Shown here: piece by piece, positions 33,740-44,430 of the stretch | Layout of the letters: each line of letters starts with the position of its first letter | Position numbering within the stretch: position 1 is the first letter of the stretch | Assembly: GCA_021234155.1 (NCBI GenBank) | Contig: JAJEKV010000022.1 | Span: 6,340,132-6,404,131 of the forward strand | Reading direction: 5' to 3' | Length of the DNA: 64,000 bases | Source: Isoetes taiwanensis | Lineage: Eukaryota > Streptophyta > Lycopodiopsida > Isoetales > Isoetaceae | Position numbers and translations under genes: made by a program | Notes under the pieces: generated by a model | Told to the model about the DNA's origin: nothing | Seen by the model: the letters and a program-made list of their open reading frames with translations, nothing else | Database searches by the model: none

Positions 33740-35870
33740 GGCCTCTCCGACATCCATGTTCAGTTCAGGATTTCAGTGGAAAATGGTTTCAAACAAGTCG
33801 TTAAAAAAAACTAGTTTAGCTTTATTTTATTAAATTGAAGTTTCAATAGTTTTTTAAATCCTATAGCTTATCTAATGCTTTTAACTGTTAAGTGTTCTTT
33901 TGTGTGCTTTGCATCTGTGTTCAAATTTGCAAGTCCTCTAAGGCACACCTCTGAGCTTGTAACAACGTGGCACATTGCAACTTCGAGGTATAGCAGTGCG
34001 ATGTCTGCCTGGACGTCTTTGTGGCGATATCTGGATGTCTTATCTTCGATGTCGTGCAAAAACCTCAATGATGTTGTGAGAACACGCTAACATTTTATAA
34101 TGTTGACTATACGTGGCAACCGATGTCTTTAATAGCATGTCCTCTAATAGTGTCTCTAAGGCTTGGGGTTTTGCACTTTTAAGCGAGTTGTTGACGAAAG
34201 GATTGTCAATATGTGATTGCCCACCCACAGGTTAGTTGGAATTGTAATACATACCTCGAAAAGAAGATATTGTTTGGAATTGAATGTGACCACATATTTT
34301 CTGTAAATTTGGCGGCTAGAAGGAAGGTTGAAATTAAAGGAGTAAAAAAATTCTAAGAAGAGCTTCTTCAACTACTTAAAAATAAATTCTTTTGTTGCGA
34401 TGCGACAAAGTTTTTCTTAGCTTTTATTAGTCTTTAATATGCAATCATGCAAACTAGGTGTCCATTCTGGCATTCTTGTAAGTGGAAGTTACATTCCGAG
34501 ATTTTATGTGCTTGTGTTGAAAAAAGTAAGCAACATGCAGTAAAGATTAAAGAACTTACTTAGTCATCCCTTAAGGCAAGTTAAAAATAATTGTCATACT
34601 GTTTTATGGCCATGTGGGGCTTCTTGTCAGAGTCGTAGCTTAAGCAATACTCTGTGGCACAAGCCTCGCAAACTTCTTATAGCTTACTTTTCTTCTCTTT
34701 GAAATCTTCACCATGTTGATTTCTAACTTCAATATACTCTTTGTGCATGAAGCATATTTTATATATTAGCCTCATTTTTAATCTAAAATCATTGTCCAAG
34801 TTGTGACTTTGCAATGACTTTGGCCTCTTCGTCTGTCAGGCCAACATAAATATGAGCCTCTACAGTTTTCCATACGCCATTTCTACTTTCTTCAAGACAA
34901 GCCAAGAACATAATAAGCTACTTGTAGTCTACAAGCTGTTGAACCTAACCTGTTCTTTGCTTACCATTACCACAAGTGGTGATACATGAGCATGCAGATT
35001 TCTCCTCATTCTCTTCTTTAGAATTGCTACATATAGTTTTCTTACTTGTTGAACTCTAATGCCATCTTTGTTCTTTGGAGGCCTCTTAATCGTGCTTATT
35101 GAAAGAGAATTTGTCTGCTTAAGCAGCTTCGTTTTGTTCTTTAAAATGGCATTGGACTTTTCAGATGGTCATCGCACTATATCAACATCAGGTGCTTTCT
35201 TAAGAGTTTCTGAAGATTCCTCTACAGTAGTACCTTTGTTATTCTCGACTTTTTTGCCGCTTGTGTTTTGGAGGGTGAAGATTTTTGGTAATACACCCTC
35301 TTCCTTGACCTCTTCTTATTCTGGTTTACTCTCCTTATCAGTGTCCTCTTTAGCTCGAGGATACCAGATCCTTTTACCATGATCTTTTGGTTGCAAAGAA
35401 TGAGTGATGCCAAAATGTGTACGATGTCTTGCAGTTAATGTACTTGTTCAGTCTCGAGATGGTATAAATTTAAACCAAAAAGAACAAAGTTACAGTACTG
35501 AAGCATTGTACTTACATAACCTTGCTTGTTATTCTCAAAAGTATATTCAAGCACATCTTTGGGCTCGTACACTAAGAAAGTAATCAACCTCCTTGTCATT
35601 GTTTAGAGTCTTCATTAAAATTTCATCCTCAACCTCTATTGCAGTCAAGCTACACATTTCTCCAGCTGCAACTGCTTTGAACTTGCCCCTTTTGGGCTTG
35701 TTACAAACATAGAAGTAAGCCTTTGAGGGGGAACTACTCCTTGCACCACTGTGCATAAACGAGGTAGTGTCCTTCATGTCGAAAGTCTCAGGATCTGTGG
35801 CTGTGTGCTGTCCCTTGCCCTTTGAAACAACCTTTAAATTGCAAAAGCGCATAAACTAAATTTAGATTTG
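33740..35870 (-). repeat. Dispersed repeat, copy A, with exon-like remnants
   Basis: This 2.1-kb segment is colinear with 36550-38000 (copy B), and its left part (33740-34480) matches 47465-48245 (copy C). Shared landmarks include CGTGGCACATTG.AACTTCGAGG, CTATACGTGGCAA(A)CCGATGT and GTGTCTCTAAGGCTTGGGG. On the minus strand copies A and B contain exon-like pieces with good splice donors. One is a cysteine-rich piece EEKSACSCITTCGNG followed by GTAAGC. Others are a lysine/arginine-rich piece near 35222-35413 and a piece YEPKDVLEYTFENNKQ ending at a donor near 35520. The family is unrecognised: it is either a transposon carrying a gene or a duplicated host-gene fragment. Confidence 0.65.
35547..35852 (-). 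pseudogene. Unrecognised coding remnant within dispersed repeat A
   Basis: A 101-codon frame starting ATG with a basic N-terminal part, a central SPSKAYFYVCNKPKRGKFKA stretch and an acidic segment AIEVEDEILMKTLNNDKEVD. After a probable frame change near 35580 the minus strand continues LVYEPKDVLEYTFENNKQ to a splice donor. I do not recognise the family. Only the last exon-like piece has a counterpart in copy B (about 37925-37975). It could be a captured host exon. No function is proposed. Confidence 0.35.
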
Positions 35871-35986
35871 GATAAACGAACAATTTTAGCCACAAAATGT
35901 TTCAATTTATGGGCTAAGAAAGACATAAAAGAGGCCTTTTCTTCACACTTTTTTTTCATCTTTTTTTAATATAAAACACCCAAATT

Positions 35987-36290
35987 GTATAAATTTATCC
36001 GCTTTGTGTTCACATTATTTCAATTTAACCTGTCAGTGAACTCAAACAGTATAAATTTATATCGAGAAAGTCCTCAGGATATAAATTTATCCCATGGGAG
36101 AAAACAAGCAAGAAAATTTTATACTATAGTGCTCTTGTGGTATAAATTTATACCATATGAGAGATCAAACAGGATAAATTTATACCTTTTGAGAACTCAA
36201 TCGGTATAAATTTTTACCACTTGAGTCCTCTCACGGTATAAATATACCGCTCGAGTTCTTCTGCATTATAAAGTTATCCCGTGAGAAGTC
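35987..36290. repeat. Tandem array of palindromic GGTATAAATTTATACC motifs
   Basis: Seven or eight copies of (G)GTATAAATTTATACC or close variants, for example at 35987, 36049, 36077, 36139 (a perfect 16-bp palindrome at 36139-36154), 36171, 36203 and 36235. Spacing settles at about 32 bp in the right half, with linkers of the type ..TGAGA.CTCAA.C... The last units decay (ATTATAAAGTTATCCC). Isolated related motifs occur at about 35459 and 37855 inside the flanking dispersed repeats. Confidence 0.85.
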
Positions 36291-36549
36291 TTGGGCTATC
36301 TACGTGCTCAGATTACAAGCTCTTTCTCAATTCAAAAAATGCTAGATTGGATACTTATATGGCCATCATTGTATATAGTAATCTATAGCAGTACGAAGGA
36401 CCAAATTAGAACAGGTATATAAGGTGGAGAACAAGCGCTTTCGACTCCAAGGTGCGTATAAGGAAATAGTCGGGGGGATGGGCGACCTTAAGTACTTTTT
36501 GGTTTGTGCTTTCATGTAGCTGGTGTTCATAGATTACTGTATATGATAT

Positions 36550-38000
36550 TTTTTACATTTACGCCACACTCCTGAGCTTGTGCCGGAACAACGTGGCACA
36601 TTGTAACTTCGAGGTATGACAATGCGATGTCTGTTTAGACGTATGATGTCAGGATGTCTTATCTTCGACATAGTGCAAAAACCTTAGCGATGTCATGAAA
36701 ATGAGCTAACACTTTACAATGTTGACGTTGACTATACGTGGCAAACCGATGTCTTTAGTATTATGTCCTCTAATAGTGTCTCTAAGGCTTGGGGTCTTGC
36801 ACTTTCTGTGAATGTAACCTCATATTTTCTATAAATTGGATGATAGCAAAAAGGTCGATATTAAAGGAGTAAAAACGTTCTAAGAAGAGATTCTTCAACT
36901 ATTTATAAATAAATTCTTCTGTCGTGATGCAACAAAGTGTTTTCTTGTTTTCACTGGTCGTTACATATGTAATCATGCAAACTAGGTGTCCATTCAGACA
37001 TTTTTGCAAGTGGAAGTCATATTTCGGGACTTCATGTGATTGTGTTAAAAAAAGTAAGCAATATGCAGTAAAGATTAAAGAACTTACTTGGCCGTCCCTA
37101 AAGGCAAGCTAAAAATAATTGTCATAATATTTTACGGCCATGTGCAGCTCAAGCCTCATGAACTTCTCATAGCTTATTTTTCTTCTTCTTGAAATCTTCA
37201 CCATGTTGATTTCTAAAGTCAACATACTATCTTTGCATGAAGCATCTTTTATCTATTAGGCTCATTTTCAATCTGAAGTCACTGTCCAAGGCCTACATAA
37301 ATATGAGCCTCTACAGTTTTCCACACTTCATTTCTTCCTTCCTTGCTTTGTAGCTATGTGTGTCACCAAGAACATAATAAGCTGCTTGTAGTCTGCAAGC
37401 TATTGAACCTAACCTATTCTTTACTTACCATTACCACAAGTGGTGATACATGAGCATGCGGATTTCTCCTCATTCTTTACTTTAGAATTGCCACATTGTA
37501 GATGTGCTTATGGAAACAAAATTTGACCGCTTAGTAGCTTTGGGCATTGGACTTTTCAGATGGTCTTTGCACTATATCAGCACCAGGTGCTTTCTTAAGA
37601 GCTTCTGGAGATTCCTCTATAGTGAGTATCTTTGTTGTTCTCGGCTTTTTTGCTGTGTCTTGGAGGGTGTAGATTTCTAATAATACAACCTCTTCCTTGA
37701 CCTCTTCTTATTCTGGTTTACTCTCCTTATCGGTGTCCTCTTTAGCTCGAGGATACCAGATCCTTTTACCATGACCTTTTGGTCACAAAGAATGACCAAT
37801 GCCAAAATGTGTACGATGTCTCGCAGTTAACGTACTTGTTCAATCTCAAGAATGGTATAAGTTTAAATCAAAGAGAACAAAGTTACAGTACTGAAGCATT
37901 ATACTTACATAACCTTGCTTGTTATTCTCAAAGATATATTCAAGCACGTCTTTGGACTCGTACATGCTTTTATCAAACATTTGAGAGCTGAGAACGTAAT
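36550..38000 (-). repeat. Dispersed repeat, copy B
   Basis: Colinear with copy A from the CGTGGCACATTG landmark to the GTTATTCTCAAA...ATATTCAAGCACGTCTTTGG exon-like end, but shorter through internal deletions (for example the region matching 34150-34260). Visual identity is roughly 85%. The exon EEKSACSCITTCGNG with donor GTAAGT is retained on the minus strand near 37440-37480. A and B lie in the same orientation 2.8 kb apart, with the palindromic array between them, as in a tandem segmental duplication. Confidence 0.65.
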
Positions 38001-38204
38001 CATCCTCCTTCTTGTTATAAGCTTTTGTCGTCTAAACAATTTGTTATCGTGTTCTATGTTTCATTCATGTATAATAGTTCTTGTCGTTTTAACAATTTGT
38101 CACTGTCCATGTTTCATGTATAAAAAATTTACTATTAATAACAAAAAGTAATAACCGTTCTGGCGCTATTAATAACAAAGTAAAGTTTATTTTGTTTTAA
38201 CAAG

Positions 38205-38960
38205 TCGATCATAGTGCCTTGAGAACCTTCTGTGGATCAAAATCGTCATGACTTTTGTTGCTGCTTGCCCCTTCGCATGCCACGAAATCTTGCTGATGAG
38301 AATTAATCCACACATGCCAAGGGGCCAAACAGCCACAGACGAGTTGAGACGAATCTGATTCATCAGAAGGTTCACAAAATACAAAACCATTACCTCAGTC
38401 GATAGTAGTGCCTTGAGAACCTTCCGTGGATCAGAATCATCTCGATTTCTGTTGCTGCTTGCCCCTTCGCAGCCATAGAGTCTTGCTGATGAGAAGTAAT
38501 CTACGCATGCCAGGGGCCAAACAGCCACAGATTAGTTGAGACGTATTTGATCCAGAGGAAGGTTCACAAGATACATGGTCCATATGTAATATTCGGGTTT
38601 AACATTCGACCTAACTTCCTTGAGAACGAATCTCATCCTGATCATCACCATCACCTCAGTCGAACTAAGTGCCTTGAGAACCCCTACTTCCATCAAAACC
38701 GTCTCGGCTTCTGTTGCTGCTTGCCCCTTCGCATGCGGAAGAATCTTGCTGATGAGAAGTAATCTACGCATGCCAAGGGGCCGAACAGCCACAGATCAGT
38801 CGAGCCAATTTTGATGGAGATGAGGTTCCACAAGATACACGATCCACTGTTGATGATTATGATGTACTCTGGTTAAGAAAGGTTCACAAGATACATGATC
38901 CACATGTGATATTCGGGTTCAACATTCGACCTGAGTGCCTTGAGAACCTCCCTTTGCAAT
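38205..38960. repeat. Tandem array, units of about 196-265 bp
   Basis: The unit start (A)GTGCCTTGAGAACC recurs at about 38213, 38409, 38669 and 38934. Each unit then carries CTGTTGCTGCTTGCCCCTTC, GCATGC, AATCTTGCTGATGAGAA and CTACGCATGCCAAGGGGCC, followed by AACAGCCACAGA. GCTTGCCCCTTCGCATG and CGCATGCCAAGGGGCC form an imperfect inverted repeat inside each unit, so each unit can fold. Short minus-strand frames through it (MAVWPL...) are repetitive and not credible genes. Confidence 0.8.
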
Positions 38961-41900
38961 CACTGCATCCTATTGACTTCCTTTATGGTTTCTCCCTTCG
39001 CATGCTACAGAATCTTTCTCCAAAGTAATGCATGTGAAGGACTGAAAGATTCACAGATCAGTCTAGATGATGCAGTGGTCAAGGAATGTTCACAAGGCCC
39101 ACGATCAACTGTATTGTTCATATATAGTGGCGTATAACATGGCAAGAACCATCAGCTGCATCAAGGAATATTAGAGTGAAAGCATCGCGCATTCCCGAAT
39201 CTTGCTTTCACGCCTCTTTGAACAATGGAACTTAGAATGTAAACTAAACTACATTGCCCAAAGAAGCGGGAAAAGAAAGATTGGGAAGTCTCGATGCGTT
39301 TACTCATCAACCACATGAATTCTGATGAACCCTTCCATGCTTGGGCCATTAACCCCAATGGCTCTATATTAGTCCCACCATCATCTCATGAACTTGAAGC
39401 CACAGAATCGCAAGCAACCACTACGCTGTATCATCGATGGCCACAATAAAAATAGAGTACTAAAAAATCTTGTTACCTCCGTCCTTGTACAATCTACCAC
39501 GACGCTGAAGGGGGCACGTCCTCTAATTTCAAGTCACAGTGCTGCTCGAGGCTCTTCATCAATAGCAGGAGTTAGGATATTCCATGATTTGGCGCCTAAC
39601 AATCCCTATACGGATGGAAAAAGCTCAAGCCTGGTGAGTTGACAGCCATTCGAGAGGGTCGCACTCCAGACTTACCTCCTTTACGATTTTCTATTTCAAT
39701 AATCTAAAGTGCCACCTAAAATGAGTGAGCGAACTCATCCTAGGGGGCACTTTGGATACATCAAATAGAACAAACAAAAAAAGACTAAGCCGAGATGAAA
39801 GAGATGGCAGTTAGTCCACTAATCCCAATTGGCATCTGTCCCTCTACATCAGTCCCTTCTTTTCAGTGGTCACCATGGTTTTATCTACCATGATGTTCAA
39901 AGGAAAGAAAACCTGATTAGAGGTCCAGATGTCAAAGACATTGCTTGTCCAGATATTTGATTCACTCGCATACTTAACTATTACACAACTCAATGCAGCA
40001 ATGCAATGGCCAAAATTCTATTAGGTCAAACAAATCCTCGCCAACAAATGTGGGTTCCTGTGCATCTGATCTCAGGAAAAAATATAAAAAAAAAAATATA
40101 GATAGAAGTGTATTGGAACCTCACGAGACAAGATAATCATCCTCCTCCACCACCACATCTGGACCAAGCAAAGTATGTCAGTGTTAGTTCAACTATAAGC
40201 AAAATTCGACATCTCATATTTTTTTTTAATTTCAAACTTATGCAGGAAAGAGTTATGTCCATGGAGGGACTCTACTGTGCCACACATTTGTACAGTTAAA
40301 GATGCTGGCTCGAATGAGTTCTTATATGAATTTTCTTTGTAAAGTTTTGGCTGCTTTCTAAACTATTTTTTGGCTCAGTGAAACTTTGAAACTTGTAGTA
40401 AAATGCAATACATGATTTTTTCATGTTCATAGGAAGTTCTATACAATTTCACTTACGTTTTTTTTGTAGGTACGATAATCATCACTTCCAAAACCAGGAA
40501 TAGTCATCTTCCAGTTCCTCTCTGCCAAAGATAAGAAATACAATTGTTATTCTTAGCCCACAGAGGTTCCCTTAGATTCCCTTAAGTCTTCCCTATCTTT
40601 TCTAGAATTCTCTTAAGATTGTCCTAGATTCATTAGGATTCTTTTAGATTGCTCTAGATTTCTAAAATTCCCTCGAAATTCTATGAAGATTCTACTGGAT
40701 TGTCGGTGAAAGGGCTAGGGAAAAAGGGTCGAGGCTATGATTGCTACAAATGCATTCGTAGAGTTAAAGCCAGATCCAAGAATGCAAGGAAAAGCCAGGT
40801 CTCTCTGAAAAGCCGGTCCATACTCAGTATTGCCATAGCCGACATCATAGAAGAGCTAAGAAGCTTAAACGGGAGATCATGCGACCATGGAATAGGAGTC
40901 TGAAAGCTAAAAGCCAAAACTGAAAAATAAAGAGAATTGTCTCACGGTGCGGCATCTATGCGGAGTTATGGCTTGGAAACCAAAGCACTTAGACCTAGAG
41001 AAGATAATAAATGTGGGTACAGAAGATATATATGAATTTGACTCAAGTTGGTTGGTATGCCTTGGGTTGTGGACATCGTCAGTATATGAGGTGTTTGTTG
41101 GATTGGATGATGGGCAATAGGTTCTGTCCAGTGGAGGATGGATATATTATACCAGAGCGGCAATATATCGTGCTTAACATGCAATCGTGCATGCCCTCCT
41201 TGCCACCTCTAGTTGATCGCAGGAGGGATGGAATAGCGCATGCGTTCTAAAGCCAGTGTGAGATGGAGCACGTCTATAGTCCCCATTCTGTACATCCTTT
41301 CACTGGCTCTCATATAGGTATTCGGGAGGGAGGTATGCAATACCCTGCTCCTTTGACACTCTAAGGGGATCAGAATCTAAGGCTCTGGTCAAACCACACA
41401 TATGCTTATTATCTACCCTCAACATCGTGTTTTCCCTACCCAGAGCTGCAAGCTGATTCTTCATGTCTGCTAATTTTGCAGCCATCTTGTCATGAACATT
41501 CGCGCGATATTTTAAGTGCAAGTTATCCTCTGACAGAGTAAGATTTTGACTTCTTATATTTTCTAACTGAGCCTTGAGATTTGCCTCTTCGATCACCCCG
41601 CCTGCTGCTGCAACCAGGGAATAAAATACTAATCGCATATTTCTTATTAGCCAGAATGACTTTAGCTAAACTTGCTCGATATTAATCCCAAAACTTTCTG
41701 TGGTTTAGCTAAACTCTACACGTTTTTCCTCTCATACTTTCTAGTGTTTAGCTAAACTAATTCAAACATCATTCCAAAAAATTCTATGATGTGGCCAACA
41801 GAAAATATTAAGCCAAATTACCATACTTTTTTCCAATTGTTTCCACTTATTTTAGTCATCTTCTTTGTGAAAACATTTTAAAATACTACTAATTAGCTAA

Positions 41901-41966
41901 GTCTAGGACTCAAATTAATTCATAAGTAGAAACTAAACTACTCATCATATATTTCATATAAACTAG
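38961..41966. other. Non-coding stretch with one coiled-coil-like frame
   Basis: No recognised gene. A stretch at 40555-40700 is a loose repeat of TAGATT-type hexamers. The only frame of note is at 41300-41638 and is listed separately. Confidence 0.35.
41300..41638 (-). CDS. Unrecognised frame with a predicted coiled coil
   Basis: A 112-codon frame. Residues about 15-80 have a heptad-like pattern of Leu, Ile and Met (EEANLKAQLENIRSQNLTL, then KMAAKLADMKNQLAAL and ENTMLRVDN). The start falls on a plausible ATG in AT-rich DNA and no family is recognised. It might be part of a transposon gag or of a host gene with other exons, or chance. No splice partners were found. The copia LTR begins 330 bp to the right in the opposite orientation. 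Confidence 0.25.
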   Translation of the reverse strand: MRLVFYSLVAAAGGVIEEANLKAQLENIRSQNLTLSEDNLHLKYRANVHDKMAAKLADMKNQLAALGRENTMLRVDNKHMCGLTRALDSDPLRVSKEQGIAYLPPEYLYESQ

Positions 41967-42620
41967 TGTTAGAATATTATCATGAGTCATCACATATTCC
42001 TGTGAACTTATGGAACTGTTCAAGAAAAAGGGCAAGACCAATTTACATCGTCCTTCATCAAGCATCTACATAGTGCAATGATAAGGCATGAACAGTTCTT
42101 CATGGTTAAGTTCATAAATAAAGGGTTCAAAGAGCACCATGGCCAAGTTCAAAGGTAAAGGTTAATGGTTGCCTTAAAAGGGGACTTATATATTGGGTCT
42201 TAAAGGTTGATATATTATTATTAAAGGGATAATGATAAATTGATCGAAGGATATGCAAGAGGTGATGGCCAAAAATATGGAAGGGAAGTTGACAGTCTAA
42301 ATAAGTTCGGATCAAGCTAAACCGACGCCGGATCGGCCGAACCTGAACCCTGTAAATAATCCTGTAGATAACCATTGTATAGACGATTTGAAAGCATGCC
42401 GGATCTGTTATATAGGAGGCAAATAAAGGAGGAAGTTCGATTGCCTTTTCAGTGTTTACTGTTCATTTGGTTCTAAAGACCATTGCTACAGTAGCCCGTT
42501 GGTTTTCATAAGGTTATTTGAATAAGATTATGACCTTAATTTCAATGGTTCACTAAGTCTCTTTATTGAATATCTAGTTGATCTAAGGCAAATAATTCAA
42601 GGGTCTCTAGTTTTCTAACA
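41967..42620 (+). repeat. 5' LTR of the deleted copia element
   Basis: The LTR runs from TGTTAGAA to TTCTAACA, perfect 8-bp inverted ends beginning TG and ending CA, 654 bp long. The primer-binding site starts two bases after its end. The bases before it, ACTAG, would be one copy of the target duplication. The partner copy is lost with the 3' end. Confidence 0.9.
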
Positions 42621-42621
42621 T

Positions 42622-42633
42622 TGGTATCAGAGC
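42622..42633 (+). other. Primer-binding site (initiator tRNA-Met)
   Basis: TGGTATCAGAGC is the standard plant copia primer-binding site, complementary to the 3' end of initiator methionine tRNA. One base separates it from the LTR end. Confidence 0.95.
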
Positions 42634-42662
42634 TAGTGTAATTGCAGAACAAGATTGTTGCA

Positions 42663-43667
42663 ATGTCTAGCAGGTTTGGAGCAAGTTTGCTTGCCACAGT
42701 AGAGGTGTATCAGGGACGTCCTGGATTCCAGGTATGGAAGGACTCCATTAAGCATGTGTTGGAAGTCGAGGATTTATGGGATCTTGTTGATCCTGAAGGA
42801 GTTGTTGAAAGCATGGGGATTGTCAGAAGTGCACAGATGAGGTCTGTATCAGAGATGTCTGTTAATGCTGGAAATAATGATGCAGGTGAAGGTTCAGGTG
42901 AAACAAATACAAGAGAGACATCTGGTCTAGGTGCAGCAGGAAGGTCAGTGAATGCCAAAGTGAAGGAAGCCCAGAAAATTATAACTTGCAAGGTGAATCC
43001 AACAATTAGACTTAAACTTAGAAATAAGTCTCCTAAGGAAATGTGGTCTTTTCTCTTATTGCATTATGAACAGAAAACATCATCCCAAATAGATCTTCTT
43101 GAAAATGAGTTGAGAGGTCTTAAACTTCAAGAAGATGGAGATGTATCTGAATTCTTCAATAAATTTGATAACATAATAGCTGACCTAGCAGGAGCAGGGG
43201 TACATGTATCAGAAAGAAGTCAAGTACTGCAAATATCTAGAGCAATCAGTGAAAATCAAAATCTAGCTCTTTTCATTAGAAACATGAGTAAAAATAGAGA
43301 GGATGCAGAAAATATTCTAAGAACAGAATTTGAGCAGAGAAAAATTGCACAAGAAGAAGGCCATGCAAGTGAGATTTTATACACTGCCAACAAAGCTAAA
43401 CAAACAAAGGGAAATTGTTTTCATTGTCATGAGCCTGGCCATTTTAAGGGAGATTGTCCTAAACTCAAGAATGAGTTGATCTGCTATGATTGTGGAGGCA
43501 AAGGTCACATAGCATCTAAATGTGCCACCCCAAAGGAGTATGGCAGAGGCAGAGACAGGGGAAAAGAAAGTGGAGGTGGAAGAAATATGAACAGGGGAAG
43601 AGGAGGCAGAAGACCAACTGGAGTACACATGGCTCGAGAGCATAAAAGGAGAAAAATCAGAGGTTGA
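42663..43667 (+). CDS. Copia Gag polyprotein, nearly intact
   Basis: The start is the ATG at 42663 (GTTGCAATGTCTAGC), 30 bp after the primer-binding site. The longer frame upstream begins with TTG and is not a real start. The protein of about 334 residues has the UBN2/gag-polypeptide pattern: VYQGRPGFQVWKDSIKHVL near residue 20, NKSPKEMWSFLLLHYEQKTS near residue 120, and LKLQEDGDVSEFFNKFDNII after it. Two zinc knuckles follow (CFHCHEPGHFKGDC and CYDCGGKGHIASKC, residues about 255-290), then an Arg/Gly-rich tail. It would form the cytoplasmic virus-like particle. A one-base shift near 43615 moves the true continuation (GEKSEVEDENEVKLELSI) into another frame, so the last residues before the stop are not native. 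It is the only nearly complete gag in the window. Confidence 0.85.
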   Translation: MSSRFGASLLATVEVYQGRPGFQVWKDSIKHVLEVEDLWDLVDPEGVVESMGIVRSAQMRSVSEMSVNAGNNDAGEGSGETNTRETSGLGAAGRSVNAKVKEAQKIITCKVNPTIRLKLRNKSPKEMWSFLLLHYEQKTSSQIDLLENELRGLKLQEDGDVSEFFNKFDNIIADLAGAGVHVSERSQVLQISRAISENQNLALFIRNMSKNREDAENILRTEFEQRKIAQEEGHASEILYTANKAKQTKGNCFHCHEPGHFKGDCPKLKNELICYDCGGKGHIASKCATPKEYGRGRDRGKESGGGRNMNRGRGGRRPTGVHMAREHKRRKIRG

Positions 43668-43734
43668 AGATGAAAATGAGGTAAAACTTGAATTATCTAT
43701 TATAGATAAGAAAATCAGGGATAGGTTCTATACG

Positions 43735-44430
43735 TACGAAATTAATTTTCCAGACGTATAAAGTCCTTTTTAGGTTAAATACGTATTTTTCGTATTTTTA
43801 ACCTACCGACCGGAAAAAAAAATTCACAGAGTTTCAGTTTACGCTACGCGAAAAATTCAACTTTTTCAACTTTTTTTTTTTTTTTTCACAAGTTTAAACA
43901 AAACCTGGATTTAAACCTTATCTTATAAAAAAAAAGTTTTCATAAAACTTCAATTTTTTTTTTTTTTTAAACCTTCGAAACAAGGTTTCGAAGGTTTACG
44001 CTTGAAAATTCAAAAAAAAAAAATCGAATTTTTTTTTTCGATTTTTTTTTTTTTTCTGTTATTTCGTCTACGCAGTGACCCTCGCCTGGTGTGCCACATT
44101 GAATTGTGCCATGCCGAGGGTGGGTGTCAATGCTTACGCGAAAATTCAAAAATTCAAAAAAATAAAAAATAAAAAATAAAAAAAATAAAAAAATAAAAAA
44201 ACTGATTTTTGTTTTTTCCATTTTTTTTTTCGCGATAAGTTTAAACCTTCATTTAAACATGAAATTTCAGCGATCACAGAGCTTAAACTTAAACTTCTGT
44301 AAAAAAATATTTTTTTTTTAGCACACCAGCCCTCACCCTGCCAGGGACTGCGACCTTTCTCAAATTCTAGCCTATCCACGTCTAATTTCCACCTCATCAA
44401 AATTTCATGGTATCAATTTGCTAATGGTAT
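43735..44430. other. AT-rich filler replacing protease and integrase
   Basis: About 700 bp with long A and T homopolymers, bounded by gag-tail coding (to about 43730) and integrase-tail coding (from about 44431, YRLFVPNTKQIIISRDVIF). The complete element at 53-57 kb has about 1.2 kb of protease and integrase coding here. Internal motifs recur: TTACGC..GCGAAAATTCAA three times and AAGTTTAAAC...ATTTAAACCTT twice, suggesting a local duplication. No terminal inverted repeat or target duplication could be defined. Confidence 0.7.

Noticed and set aside
35987-36290. CRISPR-like array (regular repeats and spacers) at the palindromic array
   Set aside because: The genome is clearly eukaryotic, the repeats are degenerate, and no cas-like gene exists. 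It fits a tandem repeat.
38187-38792. Repeated MAVWPL-type protein encoded by the 38.2-38.9 kb array
   Set aside because: The frames shift between units and each unit folds as DNA. Repetition in the peptide merely reflects the tandem DNA repeat.
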